NCBI GenBank assembly: GCA_934045905.1
Contig: OW203766.1
Location: 29,754,309 to 29,818,308, forward strand
Source: Leuctra nigra
Taxonomy: Eukaryota > Arthropoda > Insecta > Plecoptera > Leuctridae
Reading direction: 5' to 3'
DNA: 64,000 nucleotides
The position numbers were made by a program, and so were the translations under genes. The notes under the pieces were generated by a model. That model did not search any database, had not been told where the DNA came from, and worked only from the letters and a program-made list of their open reading frames with translations. Positions 1-12,900 of the stretch are shown here, piece after piece (positions within the stretch are counted from its first letter, which is position 1; each line of letters begins with the position of its first letter).

Positions 1-597
1 TGGTAGAAATTGAACCAGGAACTAGAGTCGGTGTTCAGAAAGATGATCACAAATGGTACCCAGCCGTAGTAACTAGCAAGGCTAGTAAGCCCAGGGCATA
101 TGAGGTACTGTTCGATGATGGCAAGACATTGGAAAGGAATCGTAAGTTCATAATTAAACACACCCCAATTGAAGATCACAACAGTGGTAATAACTATTAT
201 ACCAATGATGGTGTAGACCAACAGGAACAGGTTTATAACAATAAGGATGCTGAAGCAGTTATTACTAAGAGTGGAAGAATTGTAAAGAAGCCATCCCGAT
301 TCAAGGATTATTATATGGAATAGATTTAAGAGTAATGAATTATGATTAATTTGTATATGTTAATCATAAGTGATGCATTGTAAAAGAAAGGGGGAAAGAT
401 GTAATGACTGTTGCTTTTTTTACTAATTATGTTGGTAAAAGTGTAATACTTTATAAGTGTTCATTGTTGTCTAAAATGTAATCCAACAAGCAGTGAATTG
501 ACAGTTGCAATAAATAGATACACGAAAAGCAATCCATGAATTATTCTAATAATATAAATAGAAATATAAGCAGCAACTCAACACTTCTGAACCTACA
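1..597 (+). mobile_element. 3' end of a Gypsy-like LTR retrotransposon with its 3' LTR
   Basis: The polyprotein tail is followed by a polypurine tract (AAAAGAAAGGGGGAAAGA, ending near 399) and then a TG...CA sequence from about 400 (TGTAATGACTG) to about 597 (CCTACA), about 198 bp, which fits a short LTR. The 5' LTR is outside the window, so LTR identity and target duplication cannot be checked here. The element lies on the strand opposite to the woc-like gene, probably in an intron. Confidence 0.55.
3..323 (+). CDS. LTR retrotransposon polyprotein, C-terminal end (partial)
   Basis: An open frame enters from before the window and stops at 321-323. It encodes about 106 residues including VQKDDHKWYPAVVTSK, then PRAYEVLFDDGK and ERNRKF, followed by KSGRIVKKPSRFKDYY. 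The W-Y-P-x-V-V ... R-x-Y ... DG ... RN pattern is the region after the integrase core in Gypsy-like (K02A2.6-type) polyproteins. A purine-rich tract and an LTR-like sequence follow directly. Lineage is inferred from this short tail. Confidence 0.6.
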   Translation, partial: VEIEPGTRVGVQKDDHKWYPAVVTSKASKPRAYEVLFDDGKTLERNRKFIIKHTPIEDHNSGNNYYTNDGVDQQEQVYNNKDAEAVITKSGRIVKKPSRFKDYYME

Positions 598-912
598 ATT
601 ATTGAAACTTAGAAAGTGCATTTAGGTTAGGTATTATTAGATTAATTATATTTGAGATTTGAAAATAATGCAAACCAAAGCCAGACGTAACCACCAATAA
701 TCTAAATTTACGAAATGTCTAGTTCCACAAAATAAATGTACAGAATTAGTAACTGAATATTAGGAATTGAAAAGTCCTCGGTGAATGTTTGAAAGTTCAA
801 TCAACGTTAATTATGTACTACTACTAGGTACTTTCTGTTTTGTTTGCTGAGTTGAGAAGGACACATTGACATTATTAAGGGAATTTGCAGTTCTACTTCC
901 ACGACTACGTAC

Positions 913-3900
913 CTCCATGCGAATGGGAGCGGTCGGCTCCGGCGGAGGCAGCAGCGGAACGTCTCCCCCCAAGCTGCTGGAGCGACGTCCGCGCTTGTTC
1001 GGACTGCCCGTGCTCCCGCGCCGCTGCGTCGAGGCGCCGCGCTTGCGTCCGCGCTGGCTGCGTTCCACCGGCACCATCACCGGCTCAGGGTCGTCCACTT
1101 CAGACTCCGTGGCTGAACAACAAACACTTGGCTCAAGATAGTTCATTTATATACATGGTACTAAAATGTTATTATGTAATTCATAATCCTGTTGGCTGTG
1201 GGATTTGCACCCACTAGATGGATTGGCTGTGTGCCCACTAAAGTTAGCTCGGCCTACACTAAATACATAACATCATTTCCTTGTTTTCTGATCAATTATT
1301 TATTAAATATCAATTAAAAATGTTTAAAAGTAAACAGTGTCAGTAAGAACACCTCAGATTATATTTTCCAATGTCAGAACTGTGTATTATTACTAGAGCC
1401 AAGATTATATGGTGATTGAAAATATCACAAATTTTAAATAAACAAGTTTAAGTGTGAAATGTGCATGGTTCATGGAATTTAAACCCCAAAACTGTCATTT
1501 TCCAATCGCGAAATAAAACGAAATACACACTACCGTATTAACTTATGTATAAGACGCACTCGTGTATAAGACGCACCCTTGTTTTGAGAAGTATATTTTA
1601 AGTAAACACTTAGCATGCGTACATTGTGTGTTTGTATACATGATATCCATCTAAATGTTGGTTTTCCAGCTAACTGAGCTACCTATTTGAATGAAAATCA
1701 CTGCCAACTTGTTGTAAACAAACAGTAATTTCCTGCTTCTAAGAAAGGAGGGAGGGGAGTATTTTCCCAGCAGCTGTTGCTTGCTCTAAGAGGCATGCAC
1801 CTGCCTTTCCTCTGCATTCCAAAACAAACCCAACTCCTCTCCTCCCCTTCCATTAAGATCGCCATTCAACAGTGTTTAGTCTATTTTATGTCTGTCAGAG
1901 CAATGTTTTTCAGACGTAAACATATATTTTGTCTCCTGATCTAAATGCAAAGGAAAACATTTTGTTGCACAAATTTAATATGTTAATAGTGTTGTGTCTA
2001 GACACAGTATGAGTAGTCCAGACAGAGTGAGAGGGAAAGGCAGAGATAGACAACATGGGGCAGTCTACCACAGCTCTGTTTACAAACATCCACCTTGGAT
2101 TTACTGGGAAAAAAGCTTGGTATGCGTGTATAAGACGCAGGGCTGTTTTCAGAATCAAAATATTGACATATAATTGCGTCTTATACACGAGTTAATATGG
2201 TAATTCGCGAAATTGACCTAAATCGCGAAATTACCACGAAATCAGTGATTTTTCACTAAAAAATCATTTATGTATTTTTTTTCTTTTTTTACTTTACTTT
2301 TATGTATAAAATTTGCATCTAATCCAGCACTTGATGCGTCTAAGAATTGTGAGAATCCATCCTTTGATTAGCTGGAAAACAAGGTTGCAAACATACTGCT
2401 AAATTTTAACCCCCCCCCCCCCCCCCAATCACCAAACCACCCGAACACAACCAGTCAGTGACTGCTTGGAGACGATGCTTCTGGCTGATGGTGCAAACAT
2501 GGCAACCTTGCACTTTGGCCAACTACCTACCCCTCACCCCTCTTTACCCCTCCTTTGCATGCCCATGAAGGGCCCACCCACACCACACCCCCAGTTAGAC
2601 AGCTGACTGTTCTATCATCTTCTATTGATGGCTCACACCAATTCACTTGCCTGTTTCTTATGATGCAACTTTATTATGATTATTTACATTATTCAATAGT
2701 GTGAGCAAAACATATTGGTAATAAAGATGAAATTCATTTTCGTTTTAAAGTTCAATTTTGTGTGTTTTAATGTAGCCCCACAAATCGCGAAATCCTCAAT
2801 TCATAAAACCACAAAAAACGATATTTGTGTTTTTAAAAACGAAATCACTGCAAAAATAAAACTAGATAATCTTGGCTCTAATTATTACTCAAGATAATAT
2901 CACATAAGAAATTAATTTGGTAGGTAACGCTAACGGAAGTGTTGTTCGCTTTGCTATGCCTCCTATCTGAAGAATACTTGACTACACAACTGCCTAGTAC
3001 CTATCTACGAAGTGTTCTTACCGTCAGTCTGCTCGATGGAAGTGCTCGACTGCGCGGTGATGGTGGACGGCGTGAGCGTCTCCTCCAGATCGACGGCCGG
3101 CTCCACGTACTCGGACGCCATCTTCAGCGCCATCTGCAGCATGTCTTCGCCGAAGTTGCTCGTGTCCACCGCCTCGGGACTGAACGCCTCCGTCAGCGAG
3201 CTCGCTGCAATGTGAGTCACTTCAGCCGTTGCATACATCGACATCATACGTTGGACAATCCTACTTTTAAAAGGGCCATGGAAGGTGAAATGATATCTCC
3301 GCTGTAGCATGTTTAAACATTAAACATTTAAACATGAGTTTTTAATACATTGTAAAAATAATGCATTTTTAATCCAATCACCCGGACAAATAGATTGACA
3401 GAACTATATAATTTTTAATTTTTCTACAAATGTCACCAATGCAGCGTCAATGAAGTTGATAAAATGATCAATATAAAGAAAGATGGTTGTACCAATGACA
3501 GTTGTTATGGTTAAAAGTTGAGAATTTTATAGATATTTTAGGGTTGGGCGAACCTCATTTTTTTTTCGAACCGAACCTCGAACCGAACCTTTTCAAAAGG
3601 TTCGAAATTTCAAACCTTAAACGAACCGAACCTTTTTTTCAGAAAATGATGTTTTCCAGATGTGTAGATAAGCATGCATAAGCACCAGTCACCATTCTCC
3701 TCCCTCCCTCTCGCAAGTCAAGTGGTTAGACACTTGAAAACAGCTGTTTAATGGGGTGTTTGTTACTCAGATATTATTTTTATTTGTATCTATACAGAGA
3801 CATTGACTTAATAATATAATTGGAACAAAAACGCGAAATATACTGCTCGAAATTTAAATATATTTCAACACTTTTCTTCCTCTCTTCAACGCCATAATAG

Positions 3901-6900
3901 AATTTCATTTCGAAAATACTTGAGATGGTAATCCTGTGATTGTATACTCCATAAATACTTCGCATTTTTACGCGAAAATAAAAGTTCAATATTCTTCAAA
4001 AATTATCTCGTCATCGTCTTACTATTTTTGATTTTGCATTGTGTTACAATGAAGTTTGGAAAGCTCAAATATACACCATTATATTTTAACTTTTGCGTGA
4101 TAATCTTCACTTCATTAGATCGCGAATAGTTTTCTAAATGACCACTATTATTGATTCAAATACCATAAACATACAATATCATCAAAATAAAATAAAATAT
4201 GCCGTCAAGTCAAGTTATTTGTCATCTGGATTACTGCGAGTTCACAGACCTTTCAACAGAGACAAACAAAACAATCCTCCCTTCCGCAAGGGTCAGGTAC
4301 CTGCTGGCTAGCAGATGCAGGACCCCAAAGTACACTCTGTTCCAAAAGTATAGCACAGTTTAGATCGCAACAATCATATTATTTCGTTTTTATACTTCGA
4401 AAATTTTACTCAACAAGGAAATTACTTCGACTTCTAAACTGAAATCAATGCTACTTTGCTACTTGTGACCAAATAGCACTTCGAATTACGGCATGAAAAA
4501 TTCGGTTCAACATTTATTTGAACATGGAACACCCTATAGTGGGGCAGGATCTGAGTTTTCTTTGATTTATGATGGATTTCGGCTTACAGGGGCTCTATTT
4601 ACCAAGGTTTTACCATTTTACTGTACCCGTAAAGACAAGAGGTTGGACTAGTCCACCGTGGACCAGTGACAAGAGTTCAGTTGGTCGCATTATTTGAATG
4701 AAACATGGCGGGAAAAAAAGGCGGGAGGTTCAAAAAAGGTTCAAAAACGAACCTTAGAGGTTCGTTTTTCGAACCTAGCTAGCCGGTTCGGTTCGAAAAC
4801 GAACCGGTTTGCCCAACCCTAAGATATTTTAATAATATTTCACATGCTTTTCCATGTGCAATTATTTTAAAGACAAAAACTTAAAAACAAAGCCACATGT
4901 CATGCCACTTTCAATAGACATGAGAAAAACATAGAATGCTCCCGTCAGTTGTTCGCCTGTGTCAGTCAAGCTAAAAAGGTCCAAAACAGTTGAGCTTGAA
5001 ATGGAGCCTGAACTTAACCTTGACTACAACTACCGACTGTCAATTGCTGCTTACCCTCGGGCACTTCGCTGACGTCGCCGGCTCCATTATCCCCATCGTC
5101 AGAGTCCGAGTCACTGCCGTCGCCTTTCTTCTCGCCGGCCACCATCTCTGCCATCATGAGCAGCTCGGCCTGCAAGGAAAGTACTCGGCATCATTCACAC
5201 ACTCGACTACCACGTCGGCGGCTAAGACTGTCTTGTCTCTAAGTCCACATGTGAGGTGAAGTTCCACTATACACTGGAGATTATAGACTGTTTTCTACTG
5301 ATCTGTTACGAGTTTAACAGGTTGTCACCTGTGGATTAACTACTGTAGAGTGCACTAATTTTAAATAATGTTCAAACCTGTGCATAGCTTTATATTGACT
5401 CTACACTTTGCCCTACTGATTGAAATGTATCGAAGTTGAGGAAATAAATAAATACCTCATGATACTTCTTCTTCTTCTTTCGTGTCCGGAAGCAATAATT
5501 AAAACTTACAACTAACACCTAATTACTAAATATTTTGTTTTTGCCAAAATGTGGCCACGTCAATTGCTATGCTACTAGCCCTCTCTAAGTCGTCATGTGT
5601 GCAGGGACCTGGTGCCAAAACACAGCGAAGAAGATGTTCCCCATCTTGCCGCTCTCCACACTCGCAGAGATCTCCGTCTTCCGAATAGCCCCACTTCATT
5701 AAATTTGCTTTTGTCCTTCCCACACCAGTTCTTATCCTATTCAATGTCCTCCAAATTCTCCACTCGAGGTCTTTCCCTGGAGGCAGTTCTTCTGATGGAT
5801 TTCCCGGAATGTTACGTCGCTGCAGGCCAGCTTCCCATCTCGACAGACGCTCATCTCGAGCCGAATCAGGGATCTCTTTGGAGACCTGCATGAAGCTCTT
5901 CCGTGATTTTAGCCTTAGATGAGGACCTTTGTACTCAGCCATAGGATGCCTGCTGTCTCTGATTTGCTTTGTTCTTTCAATATCAGTTGCAACACTCCTT
6001 CGAACTTGATGCGGTGCAATACCGGCTAACAAATTCAACTGATCTCTAGGAGTTGGTCTCAAGCACCCAGTTACAATTCTGCACGTCTCGTTCAAGGCAG
6101 TGTCTACTTGCTTTGCATGTGTTGAACTGTTCCACACTGGGCATGCATACTCACCAGCAGAGTAGCCCATAGCCAAAGCGGTTGTCCGCACAGTGTGCGG
6201 CTTGGCTCCCCATGTGGTACCAACGAGTCTGCGAAGCAAGTTATTCCTGGCCTGTACTTTCATCTTAGTTTTATTGCAATGTTCCTTGAAGGTTAACATG
6301 TGATCTATAGTAACACCGAGATACACAGGATTCTCAGTGCTTTCTATACTCTTACCTAGCCATGATACCTGGAGTTTTCTTTTCGCCTCTTTGCTTCGCA
6401 GATGAAAAGCGCATACCTGCGTTTTTGCAGGATTTGGCCGCAACTGATTAGCACCGTAGTAATCTGCTAAGATATCCAGAGTACTGGAAAGCCTTGCCTC
6501 TACTTCTTCAAACGATGCTGCCTGAGCTGCTATAGCCAGGTCGTCGGCATACAGGAAATGGTTCATGATACTACATCAAACTGCCTGAGGCTATAAAGTA
6601 AAGCTGGTCAGATCTCTGCATGAGACTAAGATGTACAATCAGTCGAGGCTCACCTCGAAGGGGTCGTTGGGGATCTTCTCCTGGATCCTCTTCATCTCCT
6701 TGAGTATCCCCCGGATAGAGTTGCGCGTGGTCGGGATGAACATGGGCACGGGGATCGGCAGCGGGAACGGCACCGGCATGGGGAACGGCATCGAGTACAT
6801 GTGCATCGGAGCGGGAACGTAGATGGGCACGGGGATCGGGATGAACACCGGCCGACCCAGAGACTCGTCTGAAAATATAACACAGAGAGTTAACATTCTG

Positions 6901-9900
6901 CCATGACAAAACAATCCATATCGATGTAACCATTTCTGCTGTAGCTGAACTATGTAGTACTAATATGAAGTTCATAAATTATACTTATTCCTGTACAAAT
7001 TTTAAGGGGAAGGAAGACCATCGAGACCTCTGCCATTTTTGAGATTGTGACCATATCGTTGCAGACAAAGATCTGTGACTTGACAAAGTTGAACTCAATA
7101 AATTGCTCTATTAACCATTGGTATCCAAGTTTTCAAGATTTTAAACTAGGCTGGAAAGTGGATATGGTGTTTAATTTTCAAGGTTTAATGCAATAACTTT
7201 CTTAAAACCTGATACTTTTTATGATTTTATTAATAGGTTATACATAGTAACAATTGAAGTGTTTGTATGACAGTTTAGAAGTTCACTTCCGTGTGGTATG
7301 TCTTGAAGCATATTGGCAAGTGCAGAGCAATGTGACAGCGCTCACATTCCCACACTGTCTCGCTTCGTTTGCCGTGCTTATAGCACACGGCGCATCGCTT
7401 AGTCGGCTCGGCCTTCTTTTCTGTGGGTGGGATGTAGGCGGGAAAGTGGCCCCAACTCTGTGCTTCGAGACGCAGAGGCTTCGACTTGGAAGATGGACAG
7501 CCGGTCGTCGAGTCGTCTGGTGGAGCCACTCGCTCCACAGTTTGTTCTATCAAATTGAGATGAGCTTCAACTTCAGCACAAATCCGTAAGATTAGGGGTG
7601 TGCAAATCCATACAACTCTGAATCAAATCCAAATTGGATTCGGTTCGAAAAAAATTTGGATACAAATTTTTCGTATCTCCCGCTTCCGTTTGAAATTCAA
7701 ACATTTTTACAATATGTACAATGATTCAAATGACTTTTGGGTACGTCCAGCGAAATGTGGAATTTTCTTAAAATTCTATTTTATTTTCTATATTTTTTAT
7801 ATTGGTCTTAAATTATAGATAAATGTTCAAATTACTCATTTCTAAGCTTCGACACTGGTAAATATTAATATTTACATCAATATTTGCTCTTTAAAATATA
7901 GGCGTTTTCAGAGTGTGCGTATACAAAAAACATCGGTCACTTCCTTAGTGTAAAAATATTATTATTAAACATTATATGAGATTATTGTTAGTGAATAATT
8001 GTTTGGGTATACTTTAACTTTTATAATCAATACATTTTGACATGAATTGCTTTCTCAGATTTATGAAAAATACTTTTTTTATTGAAAGTTGTAAAAATGT
8101 CCGAAGACTCACGAAAAGATAGAAATGTTTTCATAAGAACTGACTGGCTCCCGCCTTCAAGTTTAAACTTTCTGAGTTGCTATTTCACATTATGCCACAC
8201 AGATGGCACCAGCAGGATATAGTTTATCATTCAAATTGCGCCTTCTATACTGAAATGAAAATGTGTCCAGAGACTCACAGAACCTGTCCAAAGACTCACA
8301 CAAGCACGTGTTGAATGCTATAAAAGTGTAAGTGTCAAGAGTACATTTCGTTTTAGAACCAGAAATAGGTAAGAACAATATTTATGTAATTGTTACACAT
8401 CTATTTCGTCCCAGTAAAGCTGAATGAACATTGTGCTGAATGAACGAATGGGCTGAATGACCATGAGGGTAACCTAAACTTTATCTTGTTAGATGCCGAA
8501 GTCTACAAAAGAACAGATGAAAAGGTATCACGATGCACATTTTGAAGAAGAAAATTACAAAAAGCAGCTGAGTAAAAAGCAGCCCCTCCTTTTTAAAAAG
8601 GAGACTGTCCACGAAGCTCAACTTCGTAGAGCGAAAGATGCACAGAGAAAGCGGTTCAAGTGAAAAGCAGAGAAGGATGCAAATGCCTCTCAAAATATTG
8701 AGGTATATTTTCACACTACACTTCCACCGAGTGTGATTCCATGGGAGCTAGCCGGCATCCCAAATATTCTAATGACGTGACGGACAATGCGATTCCGATC
8801 AGGACGACATCGAGCAAGACATTCCTGACAAGGATGATGATAATGGTGAACAGATTGGAACATCAGCCGATGGCTAGCACTTCTTTCTACCATCAACTAT
8901 AAGTAGCACCATCCCAATTCAAGGGAACTGGATTGCAGTAATATATGATGACGGATGGGTACCAGGGACAATTAACGCTGTTTTGCCCGATGGAAAAGTT
9001 ACCGTCAAATTCATGCGCAGTGCAGGGCCGAATAGATTCTTATGGCCTGACAAAGATGATATTGACACAATTGTATTTGAGTCTGCCCTGGCATTATTTG
9101 AGTGTCCCCCTGATCTCATTTCATACTCCCGTCATGCATTGTACTCATTTCCAGCAGATGAGTATAGGGTAGGGTTGGGCAAACCGGTTCGTTTTCGAAC
9201 CGAACCGAACCGGCTAGCTAGGTTCGAAAAACGAACCTCTAAGGTTCGTTTTCGAACCTCCCGCCTTTTTTTCCCGCCCTTTTTCATTCAAACAATGCGA
9301 CCAATTCGCTAAATCAAGCTTCCGCTCTGCACTCTGGTGGTAGAAATGTGTACTTGAGGAAGGGTGTACGCATTCAATTCACCATAAGGCACCTGTAGAG
9401 TTTAGATACCTCTACTTCATACACTATTTGACATAGAACCATAAAAATTGTAATGAGTATTGAAAAGATTATGCTTTTTCGATCTGTCACCTCAGAAATG
9501 CATTTTTTGTGTCTAAATAATTATAAAATAACTTTCCGTATGAAGCAAATACGGCTTATACTGTAGCCCGATTGGTCCGTTGGACCATTTCCTGTCCTCT
9601 GATTGGCTGATGCATTACATGATTGAACGATTATTACGCTGCAATTTAACCTCCGAGAAAAATTCTGAGGTGATAGATCGATAAAACATCATCTTTTCTA
9701 TACTCGTTACTATTTTCAGGGTTCTATGTTTAATAGTGTATGAAGTAGAGGTATCCAAACTCTACACGTTCCTTATGGAGAATTGAATGCGTACACCCTT
9801 CCTCTAGTACCACATCTCTACCACTAGAGTGCAGAGCTGATCTTGATTGTGCGAATATCTTGTCACTATTTGTCTAATGTAGGCCTCTTGTCTTTAGTGG

Positions 9901-12900
9901 TGCAGTAAAATGGTAAAACCTGGGTAAATCAAACCCCTGTAAGCCGAAATCATCATAAATCAAAGTAAACTCAAATCCCATTTTACTGTACCCGTAAAGA
10001 CAAGAGGTTGGACTAGTCCACCGTGGACCAGTGACAAGAGTTCAGTTGGTCGCATTATTTGAATGAAACATGGCGGGAAAAAAAGGCGGGAGGTTCAATG
10101 TTCCATGTTAAAATAAATCTTGAACCGAATTTTTCATAAGACGCAATTCGAAGTGCTATTTGGTCCCAACTAGAAAAGTAGCATTGATTTCAGTTTAGAA
10201 GTCCAGGTAATTTCCTTGTTGAGTAAAACTTTCGAAGTATTAAAATGAAATAATGATTGTTGCGATCTAAACTATGTTGTACTTTTGGAACAGAGTGTAC
10301 TTTTGGGTCCTGCAGAGTGCAGCTGCTTGCCAGCAGGTACCTGAACCTGACCCTTGCCTGCATAAGCGAGGATTGTTTTGTTTTTCTCTGTTGAAAGGTC
10401 TGTGAACTCGCAATTTATGTAAGAAGTAATCAGATGGCAAATGACTTGATATCATATTTTATTTTATTTATATGATATTGTATGTTCATGGTTATTGAAT
10501 AAAATATAATAGTGGTCATTGAGAACACCATTCGCGATCTAAATGAAGGGAAGATATCACGCATAAGTTAAAAAATAATGGTGTATATTTGAGCTTTCCA
10601 AACTTCATTGTAACCCAATGCAAAATCAAAAACAGTATTACGATTGGCGAGATAATTTTTGAAGAATATTGGAATATACTATAATGTATTAAAATTTCGA
10701 GCAGTATATTTCGCGTTTTTGTTCCTATTATATTTGGTATTATGTCAATGTCCCTGTATACAAATATAAATAATATTTGCGTAAACAAACACCCCATCAA
10801 ACAGCTGTTTTCAAGTGTCAAGCCACTTGACTTGCAAGAGGGAGGGGGGAGAATGGTGACTGGTGCTTATGCGCTTATCTTTACTACATTATCTAGAAAA
10901 CATCATTTTCTGAAAAAAAAGGTTCGGTTCGTTTAAGGTTCAAAATTTTGAACCTTTTGAAAAGGTTCGGTTCGAGGTTCGGTTCGAAAAAAAAATGAGG
11001 TTCGCCCAACCCTAGTATAGGGGTGCTTGATTTGTACATTTCAACTCTCTAAAGGTTACCATATCAATATCAAAATTATATATTGTTAATTTTATTGCCT
11101 ATTATCAAATACTATGATGATATTACATTAGTTTCTTATTATAATCTATGCCGAGCCATTCTGTCCAAAGACTCACGTCCGGAGACTCACAGCTGTAGTG
11201 GCACATTTTTTTTCGTATATAATTGTCCTTTTAGAATTATGCACATATTATTGCATTTATGTTAACTTGACATTTACATTATAATATAAAAAAATCATTA
11301 CACAGATGTGTGTGCTTGTTTAGGAGAAATTGAATGTGCTTACATATGAAGATTTGGTATTGGCCAATTTTCGTCCAGAGACTCACGCACTACAAAATCT
11401 ATAATAAAGAATTGATATTGAGAAATTCCCAAAATCAAACTGTTACTCCTTATTCTCCATCACTACTTGAATATATTCCCACAGAAAGATACCTCAAAAG
11501 TATTTTGTAACATATTCAAATTGTGTGACAGAGTTACAAAAAATGCTCCAAATGTCCGAAGACTTACTATGGACGTACCCTTTTGCAAGAACCAATGCGT
11601 AGAAATTAATTTAAAAAAAAAAATGTCTTTTGAACCATGAATTTTGCACGTGAAATATTCTGCCTGAAAATATTATAGGTATTATAAACAAATAGTTAAT
11701 AGTTGCAAAACAATAAACTGGGGTGAAATCAATTAGAAAAATCTAGTTCAGGCTGTTGGGTCATAAAATTGATACCTTCTCTATTAGTTACATCTCCTCT
11801 ATTGAAACATAAATAACAATAGATACAACACAAATAAGTGAATATGAAGAAAAAAATCATGAGGCTGAAGCAATCTGAAGCAAGCTGAAGTCTGCAGATT
11901 CGGATTCGCGAACATTTTTTTTTAACATTTGGTTCGGTATTCTGATTTAAAAACCTGGATTCGCACACCCCGACGTAAAGATAATGAAACATCTTCTTCT
12001 AGCCCTTCAGGTCGTGACCCACCACCGGGATGATAGCAAGAAAGCTGATCCAGCCGGTCAACCTGCCGCATTCGACAACCACATTCAGTTCCACCACAGA
12101 TTCTTCTTTCCTGTTATTCGACAGGCTTCTTTCTTGACATTTCACAACAAGAATGTTGTTGCACGTCGTATTTCTGCTCCTCGATCCAGTTTCACGTCAG
12201 CCAGGTCCTTGGCCATTTGTTTACAGATCATTTCCAAATTCAGCAAAATTCTGAATTTGAAATCCGCAAAATTTTGAAAAATGGTCAAAGGCATTCAAAG
12301 AGCAATTTATTACTACAGATCTGTTCTTCAATATATTGCCTGTACAATATTATGTTGAGTATATTTCAAGGAGAATCATTATCTTAGTACTAGTTTAAAT
12401 GGTCATTCTCCCTCTCTAGTCGTACCTATATTACTTGCCACAAAATCTCGTATTTTATGTAGATTTTACATTGCCACACATAATTCCTTCACAATTATTC
12501 CTATCACCTGCTTAAAGCTATAGAACACTGGCCCCTTGTACATAAATATTAAATATGTATAGCACATTTTGATAACACGGTGCTTAATCCTTTAACTGGT
12601 ATGCCCGTGTCTCTTACGATTTGGCATTCAACATACCTAAGTATGTAAAGTAACTTACATACTTAGTATGTACTTAGATACTTTAGTATGTAAAGTAACT
12701 ACGGAACAGGTTGGGTGAGTGGTTAACGCTCTCAGCTTGTATTCCGGAGGCCCGGGTTCGATTCCCGCGGCCGTCCTTCCTGACTGGGGTTTTTTCGTGG
12801 TTTTCCCTCAGTCTTCAGGCAAATGCTGGGAAGGTACCCTACTAATAGGCCACGACCGCCTCCTTCCCACTTTCCATCCTTACCCACTCTTCACCATCAT

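Larger units (their letters stand above)
7593..11973 (+). mobile_element. hAT-like element inserted in the piggyBac remnant and itself interrupted
   Basis: Left end TAGGGGTGTGCAAATCC; the right end read inward is TCGGGGTGTGCGAATCC. Flanks CGTAAGAT (7585-7592) and CGTAAAGAT (11974-11982) look like an aged 8-bp TSD with one indel. Inside are degenerate plus-strand coding pieces (8493-8700 and about 8918-9169), cut by a second element at 9170-11014. Several copies of the phrase AGACTCAC occur in the internal region (near 8107, 8270, 8294, 11166, 11177, 11376). Confidence 0.65.

Noticed and set aside
866..1217. Overlapping plus-strand frames opposite GC-rich woc exons (likewise near 13445, 14973, 16183, 23164)
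   Set aside because: They are antisense shadows of the coding exons, caused by high GC content and lack of stops.
1910..2188. 92-codon frame conserved in two places (also 26260-26538) as a small conserved gene
   Set aside because: Both lie inside copies of the same MITE; the similarity is that of the element, with no protein-like signature.
5526..6566. 346-codon frame as a host gene
   Set aside because: Reverse-transcriptase C-terminal part of a truncated LINE; the start codon lies in the target-site duplication.
7275..7553. Open frame with a splice-like acceptor (TTTGATAG|AA) that would join woc exon 13423 in phase
   Set aside because: Its Cys tail is piggyBac-type, it ends in a stop, and exon 13423 joins exon 6868 in phase to give the conserved RETQTDE plus Pro/Met-rich run. 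It is a transposon remnant in the intron.
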